A stretch of DNA of 28,591 nt from Gemmatimonadota bacterium (GTDB lineage: Bacteria > Gemmatimonadota > Gemmatimonadetes > Longimicrobiales > Gaopeijiaceae), in contig DUCW01000025.1 in assembly GCA_012959595.1 (NCBI GenBank), positions 9,239-37,829 of the forward strand. The letters are read 5' to 3'. Below are positions 24,568-28,591 of this stretch, piece after piece. Every line of letters begins with the position of its first letter. Within the stretch, counting starts at the first letter, position 1. The notes beneath the pieces were generated by a model. That model did no database searches. It was not told where the DNA came from and saw nothing but the letters and a program-made list of their open reading frames with translations. The position numbers and the translations under genes are program-made.

Positions 24568-25821
24568 CTACCCTCTGGCTTGAAGAAGCACTTTAATAGC
24601 CCCGCTTTCCCTGTGGTTTCCAGAGGTCTTAAGGGCTTTGTAGTAGTCCTCCAGGGGAAACTTGTGCGTGACGATTTCTTCTATAGTATTTCTTGTTCTC
24701 CCAAGAAGACTCTGGACCACTTCAAATGTGTGGCATCTTTCTCCCTCCCATTCTTCCAGCCCATAACCCACAAACCCTTGGACTTTCAGCTCCCTGGCCC
24801 ATAACATAGTAAGATCCATATTTCTTGTTTTCCCCACACAGCCAATCACGGCTACCTTGCCCCTCGGCGAACTAAACTTCATGGATTGAGCTAAGCTTTG
24901 AGTGTTTCCTACACAGTCATAAACCGCTGCGAATCCTCCCCCAGAGAAAACTTCTTCACCGATGATAGGCTTGTACTCCATAGCACCCGTTTTTAAGAGG
25001 GCTTTAGTGGCATCTTGGCCAGGAAAAACGACTTCCGTAGCCCCCATTTTTTGAGCCATTTGTTTCTCGTGTTCTCTTTTTACTTGGCTGAGAATTAACC
25101 CCTCATGCCCAGTGGCTCTTAGGGCCCAAATGGTTGCTAAGGCGATAGTGCCACTGCCTAGAACCAGCACAGGTGCTTCTGGGTGGGGCACTGTTCCTAA
25201 AACTGCGTGCATGGCAATGGAAAATGGCTCTATCAGAACAGCCGTATCGTCTGAAACTTTATCATCGACGGCAAAAACTTGAGATTTGTGAGCCAGCACG
25301 GTCTCCCCCCATCCTCCTGGCAGATCTCTGTGGTAACCGATTGTTACTCCTGGGGCTAAGATTTTTCCATTTACCGTTGTTAGACCTTTTTCTCCAGCTC
25401 TCTCGCAAGTACAGTGGAGGCCGCTAGAGCAAGAAGGGCAAAAGTCAGAACGCTCATATCCTCTAGTCTCACAAGATATCATGGGGTCTATCGTAACTCT
25501 TTGGCCGCAGGCAAGCTCTTCTACACCCTCCCCTGCCAATTTCACCCTTCCAACAATTTCGTGGCCCAAAACGGCTGGAAAAGATCCAAACGGCTCCATA
25601 GCTGGACTTGCAGAGTATGTCAGGCAACCAATGTCGCTCCCGCAAACACCACTCTGTATCACCTCTACCTTGACCCAATCAGGACCAGGAAGATCTGGTT
25701 CCGGAAGGTCTTGCATCCTTAAACCACTCAAAGGCCCAAAAAAAGCTGAGTCCATCAGTTTTCCGGCCGTCTTCGCCATGACAAATCCCGGGATGCTCAC
25801 GTCAAAAGCGACCCCCTTCAT
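24568..25821 (-). CDS. Zinc-dependent alcohol dehydrogenase family protein (MDR), 417 residues
   Basis: This is a medium-chain dehydrogenase/reductase with an N-terminal catalytic GroES-like domain and a C-terminal Rossmann domain. Catalytic zinc ligands are Cys60 (GVCGSD) and His87-Glu88 (VLGHEIVG). The structural-zinc lobe is unusual: the cysteines at about 117, 128, 131, 137 and 139 are spaced CX10CX2CX5CXC rather than the usual CX2CX2CX7C. The nucleotide site is VLVLGSGTIALATIWALRATG. The N-terminus is about 30 residues longer than in classical members and begins MKGVAFDVSIPGFVMAKTAG. The ATG overlaps the stop of the peroxiredoxin gene (ATGA). The substrate, possibly a polyol or an amino-acid-derived alcohol such as threonine, cannot be assigned. 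Confidence 0.9.
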   Translation of the reverse strand: MKGVAFDVSIPGFVMAKTAGKLMDSAFFGPLSGLRMQDLPEPDLPGPDWVKVEVIQSGVCGSDIGCLTYSASPAMEPFGSFPAVLGHEIVGRVKLAGEGVEELACGQRVTIDPMISCETRGYERSDFCPSCSSGLHCTCERAGEKGLTTVNGKILAPGVTIGYHRDLPGGWGETVLAHKSQVFAVDDKVSDDTAVLIEPFSIAMHAVLGTVPHPEAPVLVLGSGTIALATIWALRATGHEGLILSQVKREHEKQMAQKMGATEVVFPGQDATKALLKTGAMEYKPIIGEEVFSGGGFAAVYDCVGNTQSLAQSMKFSSPRGKVAVIGCVGKTRNMDLTMLWARELKVQGFVGYGLEEWEGERCHTFEVVQSLLGRTRNTIEEIVTHKFPLEDYYKALKTSGNHRESGAIKVLLQARG

Positions 25822-26183
25822 CTCAAACCGCCCCCCTCTATAGTTTCAATCACTTCTTCCAAGAGACCCTTATATTCGCTTGACACTATCTTATTATCAT
25901 CTGAAGCGATGGGGAAAGAAGCCCCACATTCCTCGGCAAATTTCTGGTTCACATATGGAGAGTCTGTACTGATCCCGATAACCTCTGCCCCCAACTCCTC
26001 CCACCGAGAGTAATTCTCAGCGACTGAACACATTTGAGAAGTGCATGCCGAAGAAAAAGCTAATGGGGGGAGAAGGATGACCACGAAATTTTTCCCCTTG
26101 TAGTCCTCCAGTCGCACGGTGTCGCCTCCGAAAACAACGGGAAGCTCAAAGTCTGGAGCTACGACCCCTAAAGCTAAACACAT
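25818..26183 (-). CDS. Peroxiredoxin (AhpC/TSA, BCP-like) lacking the C-terminal part, 121 residues
   Basis: This is a thioredoxin-fold peroxidase. APDFELPVVFGGDTVRLEDYKG starts the domain, and NFVVILLPPLAFSSACTSQMC holds the peroxidatic Cys47 with the PxxxTxxC motif present as PLAFSSAC (Ser for Thr), plus Cys52. The ATG at 26183 has GGAG 6 bases upstream; the open frame extends upstream into the thioesterase gene but without family sequence. The usual final 30-40 residues, including the strand with the conserved active-site Arg (typically RAVFVID), are absent: the chain ends IVSSEYKGLLEEVIETIEGGGLR, and the stop overlaps the dehydrogenase start. It may be a reduced or inactive form; I found no continuation in another frame. 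Confidence 0.82.
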   Translation of the reverse strand: MCLALGVVAPDFELPVVFGGDTVRLEDYKGKNFVVILLPPLAFSSACTSQMCSVAENYSRWEELGAEVIGISTDSPYVNQKFAEECGASFPIASDDNKIVSSEYKGLLEEVIETIEGGGLR

Positions 26184-26211
26184 ATATTTCTCCGTTCTGG
26201 CTAGCCTTCGA

Positions 26212-26700
26212 CTAACCCAATTCGTCTGCCAGCTCCTTTCTTGCCTGTCGGCGGCGGCTCCCCTCATCAAATCTCCGCTTGTCTTCTTCTGTAGACAGCT
26301 GTAACCCCGGGACCCTTACAGGCCTGCTGTTTTCACCGACCGCCACAAAAGTCAGGAAGCAGTCATTGGTATGCCTTGTCACTCCAGTTATGGGATGCTC
26401 AGCCACCACTTTTACTCCTACTTCCATGGATGTCCTTCCAACAAAGTTAATTCGAGCACTACAGGTAACCAGCTCTCCCGAGTAGATGGGCTCTTTAAAA
26501 TCGACCTTATCTATGGAAACCGTCACACAAGGACCCCTGGCATGCCTCATGGCTGTTACCGCGGCAGCTCTATCAACAAGAGAAAGGACCACCCCGCCGA
26601 AAACATGTCCTAAGTTGTTGACATCTCCAGGCATCATCAGCTGGGTAGCTTGTGAGGCTGATTTTTCAGGGCTGACCAGGTGTCTTTCATCTGTATTCAT
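26212..26700 (-). CDS. Acyl-CoA thioesterase, hotdog fold (YciA/ACOT-like), 162 residues
   Basis: This is a cytoplasmic thioesterase that cleaves acyl-CoA to free acid and CoA. MMPGDVNNLGHVFGGVVLSLVDRAAAVTAMRHA (22-54) is the catalytic hotdog motif, with Asn29 and Asp43 as the likely catalytic residues; VTVSIDKVDFKEPIYSGELVTC and INFVGRTSMEVGVKVVAE follow as in YciA and mammalian ACOT7. The C-terminal 30 residues are highly charged and not part of the domain. The ATG at 26700 has a weak upstream GGAG at 13 bases. It is first in a three-gene unit with the peroxiredoxin (28 bases downstream) and the dehydrogenase, and divergent from the DASS carrier. Confidence 0.92.
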   Translation of the reverse strand: MNTDERHLVSPEKSASQATQLMMPGDVNNLGHVFGGVVLSLVDRAAAVTAMRHARGPCVTVSIDKVDFKEPIYSGELVTCSARINFVGRTSMEVGVKVVAEHPITGVTRHTNDCFLTFVAVGENSRPVRVPGLQLSTEEDKRRFDEGSRRRQARKELADELG

Positions 26701-26740
26701 AAAGGAAATTTAACTCCAATCCCTTGCATAAAGCCATCGG

Positions 26741-28270
26741 TTGATACGAATTTCTTCCGTGAGCGACATAGTGCCTAAGGCCAACCGTCAAAAAACGACA
26801 CGCACAGGGAAAGCTGCCATGAAAAAAGTAGGACTACTTCTGGGCCCTACTCTCTTCTTCCTTGTAGTCTTCTTTGCTGACCTGGGCCCACCAAACTCGA
26901 AAACTACCACCATGGCTGGCATAGCCCTTCTGATGGCAACCTGGTGGCTTACCGAAGCCGTCCCGCTTTTCGCTACTGCACTCATTCCATTGATCCTGTA
27001 TCCAGTCCTTGGAATAGAACGGGGGGCGAACATAGCCTCCGTCTATTTCAACAGTACCATAGTACTTTTTATTGGCGGATTCATCATTGCCCTTGTAATG
27101 CAAAAATGGAACCTACATCGTCGAATAGCATTGACGATCATAGCTGCTGTCGGAGGAGGACCCTCTAAAATAGTGCTAGGCTTCATGCTAGCATCTGCTT
27201 TCCTGTCTATGTGGATTTCGAACACCGCCACTGCGACTATGATGCTCCCTATTGGCTTGTCCGTGATTCTAGAGCTGGAAAAACAATTTCGTCCCAGCGA
27301 GACAAAAGGATTTTCTACCGGTGTAATGCTAGGTATAGGATATGCGTGTTCAATAGGGGGAATCTCTACGCTGGTCGGCACCCCCCCAAACCTGGCTTTT
27401 TCCAGAATTTCACAGATCTCTTTTCCAGAAGGCCCCGTGGTCTCGTTTGGCCAATGGTTAACAATGGCTCTTCCTGCGTCTACTGTACTGCTCGCCGTTG
27501 CATGGGTCTTAATAACTAAAGTTTTCTTTAAAGTTCCCGACCAAGTCAAGGTCGATAGTTCTATTGTCCAAAACCAGAAAGCCCTCTTGGGCCCTGTATC
27601 TTATGAGGAGAAAGCCGTTCTCTCGGTTTTTGCTTTGACAGTACTACTTTGGGTTTTTCGTGTCCCCATTAACCTTGGATTTACAACTATACCCGGGTGG
27701 TCCAGCTTTCTCCCTTTCCCAGAACTGATCGATGATGGCACCATTGCAATCACCATGGCCACCCTTTTCTTTTTGATTCCAAATCGCACCCCAGAAAGCA
27801 CTTCGGGGTTTCTTGCAGACGGAGAACTGATCCCTAAGCTCCCCTGGAACATTGTTCTACTTTTCGGGGGCGGCTTTGCTTTAGCTCATGGTTTTGTGGT
27901 CAGTGGGCTTGCCTCTCTTTTAGGAAGCAAGCTGTCTGTATTCGCAGGCCTGCCTCCCTTCCTTCTGGTTGCTCTTATTTGTTTCTCGATGACCTTCCTC
28001 ACCGAAGTAACGTCGAACACCGCCACCACAGAAATGATTCTGCCCATATTAGCTGCGGTGGCTGTGGCGACTGGATTACACCCCTTTATGCTTATGATCC
28101 CAGCTACAATTTCTGCGTCCTGTTCTAAATTACCAGATTCAGCAAGGTCACTTAATTTAGGAATACGTTCTGTTCTGTATTCTATATTACGATTAAGGCC
28201 ATCATCTTTGGAAGTAACCGGGTGCGGGTACCGGACATGGCCAGGATCGGGGTTTGGCTTAACATCATAG
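26741..28270 (+). CDS. Divalent anion:sodium symporter (DASS/SLC13 family), 3' end disrupted by foreign insert and frameshift
   Basis: This is an inner-membrane Na+-coupled carrier for dicarboxylates, sulfate or similar anions. ATWWLTEAVPLFATALIPLILYPVLG begins the domain. The two SNT substrate/Na+ motifs are both present: WISNTATATMMLPIG and VTSNTATTEMILPI; GGISTLVGTPPNLAF is also typical. About ten hydrophobic helices are seen. After ATISASC (ending near 28123) the family sequence (an AFMLPVATPPN-like segment) is missing and is replaced by foreign DNA. The frame then reads unrelated residues (SKLPDSARSLNLGIRS onwards) to a stop at 28270, while the real C-terminus continues from 28198 in another frame. 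The TTG start at 26741 has no ribosome site; the ATG at 26819 with AGGGA 8 bases before it is the likelier start. As it stands the carrier should be non-functional. Confidence 0.88.
   Translation: MIRISSVSDIVPKANRQKTTRTGKAAMKKVGLLLGPTLFFLVVFFADLGPPNSKTTTMAGIALLMATWWLTEAVPLFATALIPLILYPVLGIERGANIASVYFNSTIVLFIGGFIIALVMQKWNLHRRIALTIIAAVGGGPSKIVLGFMLASAFLSMWISNTATATMMLPIGLSVILELEKQFRPSETKGFSTGVMLGIGYACSIGGISTLVGTPPNLAFSRISQISFPEGPVVSFGQWLTMALPASTVLLAVAWVLITKVFFKVPDQVKVDSSIVQNQKALLGPVSYEEKAVLSVFALTVLLWVFRVPINLGFTTIPGWSSFLPFPELIDDGTIAITMATLFFLIPNRTPESTSGFLADGELIPKLPWNIVLLFGGGFALAHGFVVSGLASLLGSKLSVFAGLPPFLLVALICFSMTFLTEVTSNTATTEMILPILAAVAVATGLHPFMLMIPATISASCSKLPDSARSLNLGIRSVLYSILRLRPSSLEVTGCGYRTWPGSGFGLTS
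28105..28197 (-). pseudogene. Insert encoding a DnaB helicase fragment, embedded antisense in the DASS gene
   Basis: Read on the minus strand from 28197, the frame gives LNRNIEYRTERIPKLSDLA and continues ESGNLEQDAEIV. This matches the replicative helicase DnaB core segment of the type LNRxVExRxDKRPxLSDLRESGxIEQDADxV almost along its whole length. Bases 28126-28197 are foreign to the carrier gene, with about 31% GC by hand count against mid-40s around it. The last seven DnaB-like residues (EQDAEIV, 28105-28125) lie on bases that also encode the carrier's own ATISASC, so the left junction falls in shared sequence (microhomology). No start, stop or other helicase parts are present, so it is a fragment, not a gene. 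Confidence 0.72.
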
Positions 28271-28362
28271 GTGTCGTCGTAGTAGCCATGACCTTCTATT
28301 TCATTGGTCAAGCCATCTTCGACATCAACCCTGACATTATGCCTGGCTGGGCCAGATTCTAA
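28198..28362 (+). pseudogene. Frame-displaced C-terminus of the DASS carrier
   Basis: In the frame starting at 28198 the sequence reads AIIFGSNRVRVPDMARIGVW and continues LNIIGVVVVAMTFYFIGQAI to FDINPDIMPGWARF, then TAA at 28360-28362. This is the standard end of DASS carriers: the conserved AI(I/V)FGS motif after the PPN segment, the MARIGVWLNIIG start of the last helix, and a short tail. It is shifted one frame relative to the main ORF because the insert replaced about 33 native bases with about 74 others. Confidence 0.88.
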
Positions 28363-28458
28363 AACGGCTAAGTCGGTTCAATGAAGCAACCACACGGCCC
28401 GAGGGGTAGAAAATCCAGCAACCTTCCCGCTCGTTAGCATAAATTCCTGGAGCCCGTC

Positions 28459-28591
28459 TCAGGGGCGGCTGTCCTTTAGTGGAACGGCTGGCCTAGGTTT
28501 CATAGCTACATCCTGGAGCTGTTTCGGGATGTCCTCGTAGCCGGAGTGCAGACAGGCCATTGGCTCGGGCTTCCATCTTGGCCCACAATAA
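28459..28591 (-). CDS. Possible 3' end of an unrecognised gene, cut by the window edge
   Basis: A minus-strand frame is open from the window edge to a TGA at 28459 (44 codons), including GPRWKPEPMACLHSGYEDIP and KQLQDVAMKPRPAVPLKDSRP. The residue mix looks like protein rather than noise, but one other minus-strand frame is also partly open and no family is recognised. The bases 28363-28458 between it and the carrier tail show no gene, terminator or repeat that I can support. Confidence 0.35.
   Translation of the reverse strand, partial: YCGPRWKPEPMACLHSGYEDIPKQLQDVAMKPRPAVPLKDSRP

Noticed and set aside
27043..27549. 168-codon minus-strand ORF
   Set aside because: It lies wholly inside the DASS coding region and shows no family sequence.
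27886..28311. 141-codon minus-strand ORF that contains the DnaB-like segment
   Set aside because: Only the part at 28105-28197 resembles DnaB; the rest is antisense of a well-conserved carrier gene. It is not a helicase gene.
1..28591. CRISPR arrays, insertion sequences, integrases, prophage or defence genes
   Set aside because: I found no regularly spaced repeats, terminal inverted repeats, transposase or integrase motifs; the two tRNA genes have no attached element or duplicated 3' end that I could see.

Overview
The window looks like ordinary chromosome from a Gram-negative, probably aquatic or marine bacterium. Evidence for this is the lipoproteins with lipoboxes, the many sodium-coupled carriers (SSS, NSS, CaCA, DASS) and moderate GC. 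The gene repertoire resembles Gemmatimonadota or a neighbouring phylum: a SufC-B-D-Rieske-S-U operon, a plant/chlamydia-type enoyl-ACP reductase, and a BMP-type ABC importer beside sodium symporters. That placement is a low-confidence inference. There is no CRISPR array, insertion sequence, integrase or prophage, and no gene-free stretch exceeds 300 bases.

Layout. Positions 1-1111 (minus) hold most of a group II PLP decarboxylase cut by the window edge, divergent from a 120-residue protein of unknown function. From 9246 down to 1543 everything is on the minus strand. First comes a four-gene BMP-family (nucleoside-like) ABC importer. Then come a 53-residue membrane protein translationally coupled to a large sodium:solute symporter, a SufT-like DUF59 protein and a lipoprotein of unknown function. 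A 159-bp divergent region with a good promoter and a near-perfect 15-bp palindrome separates this block from an NSS-family symporter (9406-10794, plus). Two tRNA genes, Glu(CTC) and Val(CAC), follow on the minus strand. They lie downstream of a tight gene string read from 16312 down to 11085: ligA, a CaCA antiporter, fabI and a class III aminotransferase.

From 16466 to 24531 genes run on the plus strand: a class V aminotransferase, a small membrane protein coupled to a YbjQ-family protein, and the Fe-S assembly operon sufC-sufB-sufD-Rieske-sufS-sufU, followed by ogt. The suf operon has a recognisable promoter and a Fur-box-like dyad just downstream of its -10. Together with the separate SufT-like gene, the window holds nearly a whole Fe-S cluster pathway. 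From 26700 down to 24568 (minus) lie an acyl-CoA thioesterase, a C-terminally shortened peroxiredoxin and a zinc alcohol dehydrogenase. A divergent SLC13/DASS carrier gene follows.

The oddest feature is at 28105-28197. Inside the 3' part of the DASS gene, a block of about 72 bases with low GC replaces a conserved stretch of roughly 11 codons and shifts the frame. Read on the minus strand, the block encodes a recognisable fragment of replicative helicase DnaB. The true carrier C-terminus resumes at 28198 in another frame. This is a templated insertion at microhomology, either a real mutation or an amplification/assembly chimera.
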